Of a DNA stretch of 64,000 bases, positions 1-9,054 are shown one piece after another. Source of the stretch: Gloeothece verrucosa PCC 7822 (lineage in GTDB: Bacteria > Cyanobacteriota > Cyanobacteriia > Cyanobacteriales > Microcystaceae); assembly GCF_000147335.1 (NCBI RefSeq), contig NC_014501.1, positions 5,944,501 through 6,008,500 on the forward strand, given 5' to 3'. The translations under genes and the position numbers were made by a program. The first letter of the stretch is position 1; every line of letters begins with the position of its first letter. The notes beneath the pieces are model-generated. The model was not told where the DNA came from and searched no databases. It saw nothing but the letters and a program-made list of their open reading frames with translations.

Positions 1-342
1 AAATACCTAGATGCCCCTTATACAAAAAGCTATCTTAGCTCCCAGAGAGATAATAGAATTTAAATAGCAAGCTCTTGTTTAAACATAATATCATTATATA
101 ATCTTCCTGATCAATTGAGTGTGATTTAAATCATAAACTTCGTGTGATTATCGTCGTGGGATTGACTATCTGGCTCCGATAGATATTTCACTATTCGCTC
201 AAAAAATAAGTATTATTACGAGTACGGAAGTTCAACTCAAACCCAGGCAACCCGGTTAGGGAAAGGTAAGCTTACTGAGTCATGAGTGCAAAATTTTTGC
301 TAAACTGAGCTATGCACTTCTTAGGCTAAAGGTCTGGTGATT
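1..342. other. Intergenic region upstream of proA
   Basis: AT-rich stretch in which I see no convincing gene on either strand. It should hold the promoter of proA in its last 100 bases. An AAAGG just before position 333 could serve as ribosome binding site for the downstream gene. Confidence 0.5.
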
Positions 343-1659
343 ATGGTCGCTACATCTGTTTCATCTCCTATCGAAAAGCAAATTGCCCAAAAAACCCGCG
401 AACAAGCTCGTCAGTTAGCGGCACTGACCTCAGTAGAACGCTCAGAGGCCATAGAAGCCATCGCTCAAGCATTAGAAGCGGCCATGCCGGAAATTTTGGC
501 CGCCAATGAAGCAGACACTCAAGCGGCACAAGCAGAAGGAATTTCTCCCTCTCTCTATGCCAGACTCAAATTAGGAGAGACTAAATTAAAAGCCGCTATT
601 GCCGGAGTTCGAGATGTGGCTAAATTACCTGATCCTCTGGGTACCATTCAAATTCATCGAGAATTAGATCAAGGCCTAATTCTCAAACGGGTAACTTGTC
701 CTCTAGGGGTATTAGGGGTTATCTTTGAAGCTCGCCCGGATGCTTTAATTCAAATTACCAGTTTAGCGATTAAATCCGGTAATGGTGTTATCCTTAAAGG
801 CGGTAAAGAGGCTATTCGTTCCTGTCAAACCCTCGTCAAAGTGATTCATGAGGCATTGGCGAAAACTCAAGTTAGCCCAGATGTAGTTCAATTGTTCACA
901 ACTCGGGAAGAAATTAAGGCACTCTTAGAATTAGATGAGTATGTAGATTTAATTATCCCTAGAGGGTCTAATGCTTTTGTTCGCTATGTACAGGAAAATA
1001 CCCGCATTCCGGTTTTAGGCCATGCTGATGGGATATGTCATCTCTATGTGGACCGCGCCGCCGACCTAGACCAAGCGGTTAAGATTACAGTAGATGCAAA
1101 AACTCAATATCCTGCCGCTTGTAATGCCATTGAAACTTTATTAGTTCACCAAGATATAGCGGCGAGTTTTCTCCCGAAAGTTGAAAGCGCGTTGCAACCG
1201 TTACAGGTGGAGTTGCGAGGCGATGAAAAAACTAGAGACTATTTGGATATTCCGGCCGCCACCGCAGAAGACTGGGCAACCGAATATAGTGATTTAATTT
1301 TATCGATTAAAGTCGTCGATTCTTTGACGGATGCCATTGCCCATATTAATACTTATGGCTCTAGACATACAGAAGCCATTATCACAAAAGACCCAGAAGC
1401 GGCTCAAGTTTTTCTGCATCAAGTCGATGCTGCCGGCGTTTATCATAACTGTTCTACTCGTTTTGCCGATGGTTTTCGTTATGGTTTCGGTGCCGAAGTG
1501 GGTATCAGTACCCAAAAAATGCCGCCTCGCGGTCCGGTGGGGTTAGAAGGGTTAGTGACTTACAAATATCAGATGACAGGAGAGGGACATATTGCCGATA
1601 CTTATTCAGGCGCAAATGCCAAAGCGTTTACTCATAAAGATTTGTTTGATCCAGATTAA
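343..1659 (+). CDS. proA: Gamma-glutamyl phosphate reductase (glutamate-5-semialdehyde dehydrogenase)
   Basis: Second step of proline synthesis: NADPH-dependent reduction of gamma-glutamyl phosphate to glutamate-5-semialdehyde in the cytoplasm. The protein is about 438 residues, a normal length. The catalytic cysteine sits in the motif YPAACNAIE (about residue 260), and the family pattern IIPRGSNAFV and the C-terminal PPRGPVGLEGL are intact. The start is the ATG at 343; an in-frame GTG at 337 would add two residues. It stands alone, with no proB next to it. A diverged paralog lacking the catalytic cysteine lies at 28591-29844, so this copy is probably the working enzyme. Confidence 0.95.
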   Translation: MVATSVSSPIEKQIAQKTREQARQLAALTSVERSEAIEAIAQALEAAMPEILAANEADTQAAQAEGISPSLYARLKLGETKLKAAIAGVRDVAKLPDPLGTIQIHRELDQGLILKRVTCPLGVLGVIFEARPDALIQITSLAIKSGNGVILKGGKEAIRSCQTLVKVIHEALAKTQVSPDVVQLFTTREEIKALLELDEYVDLIIPRGSNAFVRYVQENTRIPVLGHADGICHLYVDRAADLDQAVKITVDAKTQYPAACNAIETLLVHQDIAASFLPKVESALQPLQVELRGDEKTRDYLDIPAATAEDWATEYSDLILSIKVVDSLTDAIAHINTYGSRHTEAIITKDPEAAQVFLHQVDAAGVYHNCSTRFADGFRYGFGAEVGISTQKMPPRGPVGLEGLVTYKYQMTGEGHIADTYSGANAKAFTHKDLFDPD

Positions 1660-1784
1660 TTCTCATTTGGCGGCTTATTTAGTTTCAAAAAGTCCCTGAT
1701 TAATTTCTTCTTGAATACCAGACCGGCTCTTGACATTTATCAATTTATGTGTAATAAAGTTGCTCAATAAAAAAGACAATCAGA

Positions 1785-3254
1785 ATGAAATACTCCTTTC
1801 CTGACTTATCTGCTATTAACTGGGAAAAGTTAGCTCAAGATTATTTTAAAGCAACTCAAAAAAGGAAAGTTGCAGAGTCAGGGAAATCTTATCAAACTTG
1901 CGTTACAGGTATTCCTCAAATCCCCTCTTCGATTACACTGCGAGACTATCAACAAACGGCTGTTATCAGTTGGTTTCGCAATCGGGGACGGGGAACTTTA
2001 AAAATGGCCACAGGTAGCGGAAAAACTATTACGGCTTTAGCAATTACCACTGAATTATACAACAAAATTGGTTTACAAGTCCTTTTAGTGCTTTGTCCTT
2101 ATCGCCATCTGGTGACTCAATGGGCCAAAGAATGTGAAAGATTTAATTTAAATCCTATTCTGGCTTTTGAAAGTGTTTATACTTGGCAAAGAGATTTATC
2201 GTCTCAACTTTATAATCTGCGTTCTGAGCAGCAATCTTTTGTCACGGTTATTACTACTAATTCCACCTTAATGACAGAAGGATTTCAATCTCAACTCAAA
2301 TTTTTTCCCGAAAAAACTTTAATTGTCGGGGATGAGGCCCATAACTTAGGTTCTCCTCGCTTAGAAGAAAATTTACCTCGTAAAATCGGTTTACGCTTGG
2401 CTCTATCGGCCACGCCGGAAAGATATTTTGATGATCAGGGAACGGATGCCATTTTAGCTTATTTTGGCGCAATTTTACAACCCGAATTTACCCTAGCGAA
2501 TGCGATTGAAAAAGGGGCTTTAGTCAGATATTTATACTATCCTGTTTGGGTGCAATTAACCGCAGCAGAAGCCCTCACCTATGCCAAATTAACTAAACGA
2601 ATTGGTTGGGCTTTAAATAACAATGAAAATCTCCTACAAAATGAAACTTTAACTTCGTTGCTAATGCAGCGCTCACGTTTAATAGGAGCCGCCAGCAACA
2701 AGTTAGCGGCTTTACGAGATTTAATGTCTGAACGCTTAGATACCCATCATACTTTATTTTATTGTGGGGATGGTTATGTGGATAATTCTTCGGCTGCCTA
2801 TCGTCGCCAAATTGCGGCAGTTACTCGTCTTTTAGGCCTAGAATTAGGCTATCGGGTGACGACTTATACCGCAGATACGCCTTTAGCTGAACGAGAAAAA
2901 ATTCGTGAGCAATTTGAAAAAAGAGAATTACAGGGGTTAGTGGCTATTCGTTGTTTAGATGAAGGGGTTGATATTCCTTCCATTGAAACCGCTATTATTT
3001 TAGCCAGTAGCGGCAATCCTCGTCAATTTATTCAAAGACGCGGCAGAATTTTACGTCCTCATCCCCAAAAAAAACGCGCGACTCTATTTGATATGATTGT
3101 TATGCCGCCTGAATTAGAGCGGGAAACTTGGGAAATTGAACGAAATTTGCTCCGTAAAGAATTAAAGCGCTTTATGGAATTTGCTCAGTTAGCTGATAAT
3201 GCCGATGAAGCCGAAAAACAATTTTTAGACGTGCAAGAAAAATATGAATTATAA
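1785..3254 (+). CDS. SF2 DEAD/DEAH-family helicase, restriction-associated type
   Basis: A 489-residue superfamily 2 helicase/translocase. Visible motifs in order: RDYQQ Q-like motif near residue 53, Walker A ATGSGKT at about 75-81, DEAH at 183-186, SATP at about 208, and the motif VI arginine finger QRRGRILRP near 423. The compact form without a fused nuclease resembles the Res-type helicases annotated as phosphorothioation-system (Dnd) restriction enzymes in cyanobacteria; that family call is from memory and tentative. No dnd or methylase gene is adjacent, so if it is a restriction component it acts with genes elsewhere. Flanked by proA upstream (125 bases) and a convergent hypothetical gene downstream. 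Confidence 0.75.
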   Translation: MKYSFPDLSAINWEKLAQDYFKATQKRKVAESGKSYQTCVTGIPQIPSSITLRDYQQTAVISWFRNRGRGTLKMATGSGKTITALAITTELYNKIGLQVLLVLCPYRHLVTQWAKECERFNLNPILAFESVYTWQRDLSSQLYNLRSEQQSFVTVITTNSTLMTEGFQSQLKFFPEKTLIVGDEAHNLGSPRLEENLPRKIGLRLALSATPERYFDDQGTDAILAYFGAILQPEFTLANAIEKGALVRYLYYPVWVQLTAAEALTYAKLTKRIGWALNNNENLLQNETLTSLLMQRSRLIGAASNKLAALRDLMSERLDTHHTLFYCGDGYVDNSSAAYRRQIAAVTRLLGLELGYRVTTYTADTPLAEREKIREQFEKRELQGLVAIRCLDEGVDIPSIETAIILASSGNPRQFIQRRGRILRPHPQKKRATLFDMIVMPPELERETWEIERNLLRKELKRFMEFAQLADNADEAEKQFLDVQEKYEL

Positions 3255-3407
3255 CTAAGTATAATTTCTTAGTTAAAAGTTGATAAAGAGTAGCAAAATT
3301 AACAGTTTTCTAAAAAAAAGTCGATAGAATTATAAACAACAACCTTAAGAGATTATAAAAACCGCCAGCAGTAAACAAATATAAAATGCTGGTCTATAAA
3401 AAGGAAT

Positions 3408-3437
3408 GATCCCAGTCCTCGATCTGGGCCTGGGATC
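3408..3437. terminator. Hairpin between convergent genes
   Basis: Perfect 8-bp inverted repeat GATCCCAG / CTGGGATC with a 14-base loop, directly beyond the stop codon of the minus-strand gene at 3443. Read on the minus strand it is followed by a T-rich run (ATTCCTTTTT), as in an intrinsic terminator. It may serve both converging genes. Confidence 0.5.
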
Positions 3438-3442
3438 AAATT

Positions 3443-3814
3443 TTAAATTCGACTAGATAAACGGCTATTTTGATGTTTTTGTTGAGCAATTTCAACAGCT
3501 AAGGAGGTAAGATTAGAAGGCTTATGAGACTGATGTAAAGAGGGTTTTTCATTTTTTAGACTGTAAGCTTTCCAATCATGATTGACATTACCTAAAGAGG
3601 AGTCTGTTATTACTAAAACTTCTCCTGGAGGTAAAGGTTCAACGGCGGTAGCTTGAACACAAAAATGCTGCCAAGTACATCGAAAAACAAAAACGTTTAC
3701 AGTCTGTCCATTCAGTCCACCATCAGTATAGCCTGTCAAAAATTTTCCCTGATCGAGAAAGTTTTTTAACTGAGGATATTTTTTGAGTAAATCGCCTAAG
3801 TTTTTATGGGTCAT
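3443..3814 (-). CDS. Hypothetical protein, 123 aa
   Basis: I do not recognise the family. The protein is hydrophilic, with no signal peptide or membrane segment. Residues 1-25 look helical; the middle (about 40-75) reads as beta strands, with a segment (ATAVEPLPPGEVLVI) that faintly recalls the OB-fold of NfeD-like proteins, too weak for a call. The tail is rich in Ser, His and Gln. It is transcribed alone, convergent with the helicase gene and ending at a hairpin. Confidence 0.6.
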   Translation of the reverse strand: MTHKNLGDLLKKYPQLKNFLDQGKFLTGYTDGGLNGQTVNVFVFRCTWQHFCVQATAVEPLPPGEVLVITDSSLGNVNHDWKAYSLKNEKPSLHQSHKPSNLTSLAVEIAQQKHQNSRLSSRI

Positions 3815-4132
3815 AGAAATACCTTAAAGTATTGATAAGCTCATTCAAAATACACCACAAATTAATTGGAAAAGATAACTGATAACGTAGCAAAATTTTA
3901 CAAATGTTAAAAGAATTATTGTAGTTACTTAAACCAACTTTAAACAAAATAAAATAATAGTTGCTTACCGGACAGTAAATTTAGCTACAATAATTAAAAA
4001 AATGAGAAAATCAGCGATAAATACTCATCAGTGCAGGACGGCTAAAAATATTAAGATTCTTTAATTGTTCATCGATTTTTTGAGGCGTTGTTGGGCAGGG
4101 AACTAGACATCAGTTCCCTATTTTTCTAAGTA
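3815..4132. other. Intergenic region, 318 bases
   Basis: AT-rich spacer between two minus-strand genes. It should contain the promoter of the 123-aa gene at its left end. No RNA gene, repeat or ORF stands out. Confidence 0.4.
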
Positions 4133-4558
4133 TCATTGTAATTGATAATGAATGCTGAGATACTCTCGATAAGCACAGACTTGATAGGGATGGGGAGCCG
4201 GTTGGGCACTAGGTCGCAGATCAAAAGAAATAGCCACTTGATTTTGATAAGGTAATCCAAACATTTTACCCTCAGAGCGTCCCTCAAACATCACTGTCGT
4301 TTCACTACTGGTAACCCGTTCTAGGGTAAGCACAAGTCCGCCCAAAAAAACCTTATCCGTAACAAAATGAAAAAATTCTGCCGCTTTTTGTTTGCCTACA
4401 TTCTTACCTTTAAAAGTCCCCACAGGAAACCAGAAGGTAAAATCATCACTGAGCATATTTAAAAAAGCCTCCCACTCTCCTGTGGCCAAACCATGAGTAA
4501 AATGTTTAAATGCCGCTTGTGCGGCTTCGAGCATCTCGGGTGTCGCTGTGGTCATCAT
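4133..4558 (-). CDS. NTF2-like / SnoaL-fold protein
   Basis: A 141-residue protein with the shape of the nuclear-transport-factor-2-like superfamily: an N-terminal helix (AAFKHFTHGLATGEWEAF) followed by LSDDFTFWFPVGTFKGKNVGK, then alternating strands ending in REYLSIHY. Such cone-shaped folds carry small ligands or act as isomerases and hydrolases; the sequence gives no substrate. Single gene, divergent from tsaB with a 93-base spacer that must hold both promoters. Confidence 0.75.
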   Translation of the reverse strand: MMTTATPEMLEAAQAAFKHFTHGLATGEWEAFLNMLSDDFTFWFPVGTFKGKNVGKQKAAEFFHFVTDKVFLGGLVLTLERVTSSETTVMFEGRSEGKMFGLPYQNQVAISFDLRPSAQPAPHPYQVCAYREYLSIHYQLQ

Positions 4559-4651
4559 CTTTAAGCGTTATCAAGTTTAAATAACTACTGTTATACTGTA
4601 TATTTAACCTAGTCAACCCGAAAAAAAAATTGCCCTTATAGTGATATCTAA

Positions 4652-5281
4652 ATGAGGATTTTAAATCATGATCAGTACGGACTTGCCCTTCATACTAGCA
4701 GTCCTCAACTCGGTTTAAGCCTGAGTAACTTTTTTGATCATAGTCGTCATCAAACCTGGAATTTAGACCGAGAATTATCTAACTATCTCCATCAATATTT
4801 AGCTGACTTTCTTGTGCCGCTAACCTGGCAAAACTTAGCCTTTATCGCTGTAGCCAAAGGCCCAGGAAGCTTTACCAGCACCCGTATCGGCGTAGTAACG
4901 GCTAGAACCCTAGCACAACAGTTAAAGCTGCCCCTATTTGGCATTTCTACCTTAGCCGCTTTAGCTTTTTCAAAACGAGAACAATATAACACTGATGTCA
5001 TGATCCCCGTACAGATGAAAGCCACTCAAGAGCAATTATATGCGGCTATTTATCAAAAAGCGTCAGAGCAAGCGTTAAAAATCCATTTAGCTGATAGGCT
5101 GATTAATCCTCAAGAATGGCAAGACATCCTAAAAAAATTTGAGTTAACGACTTCCCTATTAGAAGTTCCTACTCATTTAGGCATAACAGCGACGAGTATT
5201 TTAGAGCTTGCTTATCAAGATTGGCAAGCCGGTAAACAACCCCATTGGTCAGAAGTTTTACCTTTTTATGGGGGTGAATAA
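4652..5281 (+). CDS. tsaB: tRNA threonylcarbamoyladenosine biosynthesis protein TsaB
   Basis: Dimerisation partner of TsaD in the complex that makes N6-threonylcarbamoyladenosine at position 37 of ANN-decoding tRNAs. The 209-residue protein keeps the ASKHA-type N-terminal fold: a LALHTSSPQLGLSLS first strand pair, the conserved AVAKGPGSFTSTRIGV motif near residues 66-80, and the following helix. The C-terminal half is short and diverged, as usual for cyanobacterial TsaB. The start ATG at 4652 is the only good one. Confidence 0.9.
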   Translation: MRILNHDQYGLALHTSSPQLGLSLSNFFDHSRHQTWNLDRELSNYLHQYLADFLVPLTWQNLAFIAVAKGPGSFTSTRIGVVTARTLAQQLKLPLFGISTLAALAFSKREQYNTDVMIPVQMKATQEQLYAAIYQKASEQALKIHLADRLINPQEWQDILKKFELTTSLLEVPTHLGITATSILELAYQDWQAGKQPHWSEVLPFYGGE

Positions 5282-5413
5282 AACCCTAATCAATTCCTTA
5301 TCAAGATAGAGCCAATCCCCTGAGAAACTGATTAAACTACAAATAGTCATTCTCTGATCAGATCTGTTTTTCCGATTTTTATTTACCCTTGTCGATTAAG
5401 AAGGAGAACTACT

Positions 5414-5497
5414 TTGAAATTGCCTGGATTATGCCGCGAACGCAGTGAAACTTGGCTCTATCTATGCTTGATTTTATTGATATTTGCTCTCATTTAA
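5414..5497 (+). CDS. Possible 27-residue membrane peptide
   Basis: A TTG-started frame, preceded at 5401-5406 by AAGGAG at good spacing, encodes a 27-residue peptide: a charged head (LCRERSETW) and a hydrophobic tail (LYLCLILLIFALI) ending at TAA. Its size and single membrane span recall the small subunits of cyanobacterial photosynthetic complexes, but it matches none that I know. It could be a chance frame in the tsaB-methyltransferase spacer. Confidence 0.3.
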   Translation: MKLPGLCRERSETWLYLCLILLIFALI

Positions 5498-5657
5498 CAA
5501 CAATTGCCAAAAAAATTTGCTTTTGTTTCCGGTTTGATCGTAAAGTGTAAGATTAGAGAAATTTTGGCCCGCTCGCCTACAAGACAGCTTTTCGGTTCAG
5601 GTAGGCAGCCTCATCCCTACAGATTCTCGCCCACTAGACCGAACTGACAAACTAGAT
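5498..5657. other. Spacer upstream of methyltransferase gene
   Basis: Together with the possible peptide above, this makes a 376-base stretch (5282-5657) without a long gene. An interrupted repeat GCCTAC ... GTAGGC (around 5575-5608) could form a hairpin in the leader of the next gene. Nothing else is recognised. Confidence 0.3.
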
Positions 5658-6587
5658 ATGACTGCAACTCAAACTCAACCTAAATCCGAAATAATTTCTC
5701 ATCTCATCAACGGTGTTCTCGCTATCAAACCCCTAGCCAGTATCGCCAAACATCAAGCCCGAGAAATGATGATTAAACGGGCAGAAAAATTAGGGGTTCC
5801 TTGGCGAGAAAATGTCCGTCAATTAAGCTCCCATGACTGGGGAAAAGAACTCATACAAGTAGAAAATCCTCAATTGAACTATCCTGACTATTATGTTTGT
5901 TCCTTCCATGCTTATGAAAAGGGCAATCTGTCTTGGGAAGCCGCTTTAGAGGTGGAGTCTGCCGCTTATGCCGTTCATTCTACCATCTGGAAAAAAACCG
6001 ACGGCATTAGTATCAAGGGAGATGCTAAATTACGTGAGAACTATCATCAAGTTTTAAAGGAAAAACACGCTCTAGCACCTCAAGATATTCTCGATGTGGG
6101 TTGTAGCATTGGGATGAGTACCTTTGCCTTGCAACAGACTTATCCTCAAGCCAGAGTGACCGGATTAGATTTATCTCCCTATTTTTTAGCCGTTGCTAAT
6201 TATCGCGCCAGAAAAGAAAATTTAAAGATTAACTGGGTGCATGCGGCCGGAGAAGCAAGCGGTTTAGCGGAAAAATCTTTTGATTTAGTTTCGGCTTTCT
6301 TAATTTATCATGAACTTCCCCAAAAAGCCGGCAAAGGAATTTTTCGAGAAGCGCGGCGCTTACTACGCCCGGGAGGATACTTTGCCATGATGGATATGAA
6401 CCCCCAATCTGATGATTTTAAACAAATGCCGCCTTATGTGTTTACCCTGCTTAAGAGTACCGAACCCTATTTAGATGAGTATTTCAGCTTGGATGTAGAA
6501 GCGGCATTAGTTGAAGCCGGTTTCGCCCCTCCAACCATTACCCCTATCAGTCCTCGTCATCGGGCTATCGTTGCTCAAGTTCAATAG
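5658..6587 (+). CDS. Class I SAM-dependent methyltransferase
   Basis: A 309-residue soluble protein. The methyltransferase core starts around residue 145 with motif I DVGCSIGMSTFAL, followed by the acidic-loop region VTGLDLSPYF and the FDLVSAFLIYHELP segment typical of UbiE/Methyltransf_11 enzymes, then LLRPGGYFAMMD. The first 140 residues are a conserved-looking extension that probably shapes the substrate site. The substrate is unknown. Monocistronic, ahead of a convergently unrelated membrane protein gene. Confidence 0.85.
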   Translation: MTATQTQPKSEIISHLINGVLAIKPLASIAKHQAREMMIKRAEKLGVPWRENVRQLSSHDWGKELIQVENPQLNYPDYYVCSFHAYEKGNLSWEAALEVESAAYAVHSTIWKKTDGISIKGDAKLRENYHQVLKEKHALAPQDILDVGCSIGMSTFALQQTYPQARVTGLDLSPYFLAVANYRARKENLKINWVHAAGEASGLAEKSFDLVSAFLIYHELPQKAGKGIFREARRLLRPGGYFAMMDMNPQSDDFKQMPPYVFTLLKSTEPYLDEYFSLDVEAALVEAGFAPPTITPISPRHRAIVAQVQ

Positions 6588-6696
6588 CTTTTGCTTAGGA
6601 TGCGTTAGGCGGTTAAATTTTTGGCTAGGCAATAATCCGTCGTAACGCATCATTTTAGTTAAATAACCAGACTATCAAAGGCAACAGGAGGCGCTT

Positions 6697-7473
6697 ATGT
6701 GGAAAGAGTGGAAAGAATGGTTACCCGGACCGGCAACAGAAATTTGGCAGGGATTTGTTGGACTAGCGGCAATTTTTTGGTCATTGGTGTTAATTGTATT
6801 TATGTTTACAGGGGTAGGGACTGTTGGAGGGGATAAAATTGCTTGTCAAATGCCGGACCAATGCCAAAAACTCTATTTAGCTTCGGTTGCTGATGCGATG
6901 GAGTTTGATGAAAAAGAAGCTATTTTACTGCCTTCTCTTCCTGCGGGAAAAGATGTTACCGTCGTAACTTGGGCGGGTGTGAGTTATGGGAATTTGATAG
7001 AAAAGCTTCGTTTTGCTCCTATCTGGGTGACGCTGGTTCCTGAACTGAAAAGCAAATGTCAAACCTACAAGTATAAAGACCCCGAACAAGTAAATATGCG
7101 TTTAAAACAGGCGTTAGGTTTGCCGCCTACTTCTACTAAGTCTCATTTTATTGAAATAAAAGTTAATACTCGGGATTTGTGGCGCTCTTGCTTGAATCCT
7201 GACCCAAGAATTTCCCCCTGTACTGATAAATTTTCTCAACAGGAACGGGAACGTATTAATCAATTACATCCACAATTTTTAAAATGGTTTGAGCGCGTTG
7301 TCAAAGAGTCTTATCAAGCACCGGGTTATCCGTTGACTCGCATGGGCTATACTTACGATTGGAATCCTCAAAGTTCTGAGATGGGTCTTCCTGAATATTT
7401 GATTCGCATTGGTGCAAAGTCGACTCGTTTTGTGCGGCAGGTTCCGACCTTGGAGTATTGCAAGCTTGATTAA
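6697..7473 (+). CDS. Hypothetical membrane-anchored protein, 258 aa
   Basis: I do not recognise the family. A short N-terminal charged segment (MWKEWKEW) is followed by a single hydrophobic segment at about residues 17-40, then a 215-residue soluble domain with several cysteines (around CQMPDQCQK and later CLNPD ... PCTDK) that could be disulfide-bonded in the periplasm or lumen. GGAGG at about 6685 gives a clear ribosome binding site. Convergent with the WD40 gene, 27 bases between stop codons. Confidence 0.65.
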   Translation: MWKEWKEWLPGPATEIWQGFVGLAAIFWSLVLIVFMFTGVGTVGGDKIACQMPDQCQKLYLASVADAMEFDEKEAILLPSLPAGKDVTVVTWAGVSYGNLIEKLRFAPIWVTLVPELKSKCQTYKYKDPEQVNMRLKQALGLPPTSTKSHFIEIKVNTRDLWRSCLNPDPRISPCTDKFSQQERERINQLHPQFLKWFERVVKESYQAPGYPLTRMGYTYDWNPQSSEMGLPEYLIRIGAKSTRFVRQVPTLEYCKLD

Positions 7474-7500
7474 GGCTTGGTAGTTGAATGAGGAAATTAT

Positions 7501-9039
7501 TTAATCTTCTCTTTGCCAAACTTTAATGGTTCCATCCACCCCACCGGCGGCTAACCATTGTCCATCAGAACTTAGAGCAAGACTAAACACAGCATTGGCA
7601 TGAGAACTAGACATATCTGTTAGGCTAAGAGTGGTAACCCCTTCTCTACTGCTGCGATGCCAAATTTTAATCAAACCATCCGAACCACTACTAAATAATA
7701 ATTGCTGATCTGGAGAAAATAATAAAGCATGAACTTGTCCCCGATGGGCTGATAAAATGCGTATGGGTTGCGGCTGTTTGCCGGACTCCCAAATACTGGC
7801 TTCGAGTTGCCATAATTTTATCGTTCCATCGGCACAACCGGCGGCTAAAATTCTGCTATCAGGACTAATGGCTAGAGAGGCGACAGAAGAAACATTTCCT
7901 TTTAAAATTCCCAACTGTCTACCTGTTGTGAGTTCCCATAGCATTATTTTTCCATCTCCTCCGGCACTAGCAATTATTTGACCTTGGGAAGTCAGGGCCA
8001 CTGCATAGATTGCCCCCAACGAATCTAAAGAACTGGCTAACATTTCTCCGCTTTCTGTATTCCATTGTTTTAGGGTTTGGTCATAACTGCCACTGACTAA
8101 TATTTGAGTATTTGGGGCGCAAGCTAATGCATGAACTGAACCGGTATGAGCGGTTAATATTTGTGTTAATTCTACTGTTAGGGGTAATTCTTTTTGTGAT
8201 TTTAAAGACCAAAACTTAATCATTTGATCAAAACTTCCAGTCGCAAAATGATAACCCGAAGATTGATTACCCGTAAACACCACTGCTAAAATGCCTTGTG
8301 AGTGGGCTTGTACGGTGGCTAATTCATTGCCGCTTTCCATTTCCCAGACTTTTAAACTTTGGTCCCAACTGCCACTGACGAGGATTTTTTGATCAGAACT
8401 TATGACTAAAGAAGCCACTGCGTCAGTATGCTCGCTAAAGGTATAAATACAATTCCATGAAAGGGCAACTCTTGGAGAAGAAATTTGGGGAAGACTCAGG
8501 CTAGGGATAGGAGTTTGTGTTTGGGGTATCGGTTCTACTGCCGCTACCGTGACGGTCAATTCTTCGTAGCTATTTTCTTCTCTAGAAGAATTATTTTGCA
8601 AAATATCTTGTCTTAATTGAGCATAAATTAGCTCTAAATTTTCAATTCTTTCCCCAAGAGCATTGCTATTTAAATATTCAATAATATTATTAAAAGACTG
8701 TTCTAAGGCGACTAAATTTTCTTGAAAAATAGTAATGGCACTCGCATCGGCAGTGGGGGCAGGGGGCGGAGGCGGTTCTTGGCTAGAAATTTCTCGGGAA
8801 AGACTCTCTATTTCCTCAGAAAATTGGCGTTGAACTTGTTTAATTGATCCATTAAGCCGCTTTCTATAGCGATATTGAAAACGAAGACGATTAATGAGAT
8901 TGAGCAGTAAAGCAATGGTTAACGAGATTATAGGATAAATTAAGGAATTTAGAGCAATCCCCACTACTACACTCACCAGAGTGAGTGCCGCCACAGCTAA
9001 CTCAGCAATATCGAGCCAATGAAAGTTATGATATCCCAT
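7501..9039 (-). CDS. Membrane-anchored WD40 repeat protein
   Basis: A 512-residue protein. Two hydrophobic stretches near residues 10-50 anchor it in a membrane; residues 50-160 are a predicted coiled-coil/linker with a proline run, and residues about 190-512 contain seven WD40 repeats (for example LVSGSWDQSLKVWE, LAAGCADGTIKLWQ, LAAGGVDGTIKVWQ), enough for one seven-bladed propeller. The repeats are diverged from each other, unlike those of the NACHT protein at 31922. Probably a scaffold; partner unknown. Its start is only 15 bases downstream of the mgtE stop, so the two genes may be cotranscribed. Confidence 0.85.
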   Translation of the reverse strand: MGYHNFHWLDIAELAVAALTLVSVVVGIALNSLIYPIISLTIALLLNLINRLRFQYRYRKRLNGSIKQVQRQFSEEIESLSREISSQEPPPPPAPTADASAITIFQENLVALEQSFNNIIEYLNSNALGERIENLELIYAQLRQDILQNNSSREENSYEELTVTVAAVEPIPQTQTPIPSLSLPQISSPRVALSWNCIYTFSEHTDAVASLVISSDQKILVSGSWDQSLKVWEMESGNELATVQAHSQGILAVVFTGNQSSGYHFATGSFDQMIKFWSLKSQKELPLTVELTQILTAHTGSVHALACAPNTQILVSGSYDQTLKQWNTESGEMLASSLDSLGAIYAVALTSQGQIIASAGGDGKIMLWELTTGRQLGILKGNVSSVASLAISPDSRILAAGCADGTIKLWQLEASIWESGKQPQPIRILSAHRGQVHALLFSPDQQLLFSSGSDGLIKIWHRSSREGVTTLSLTDMSSSHANAVFSLALSSDGQWLAAGGVDGTIKVWQRED

Positions 9040-9054
9040 AATCTATTATAGCAT

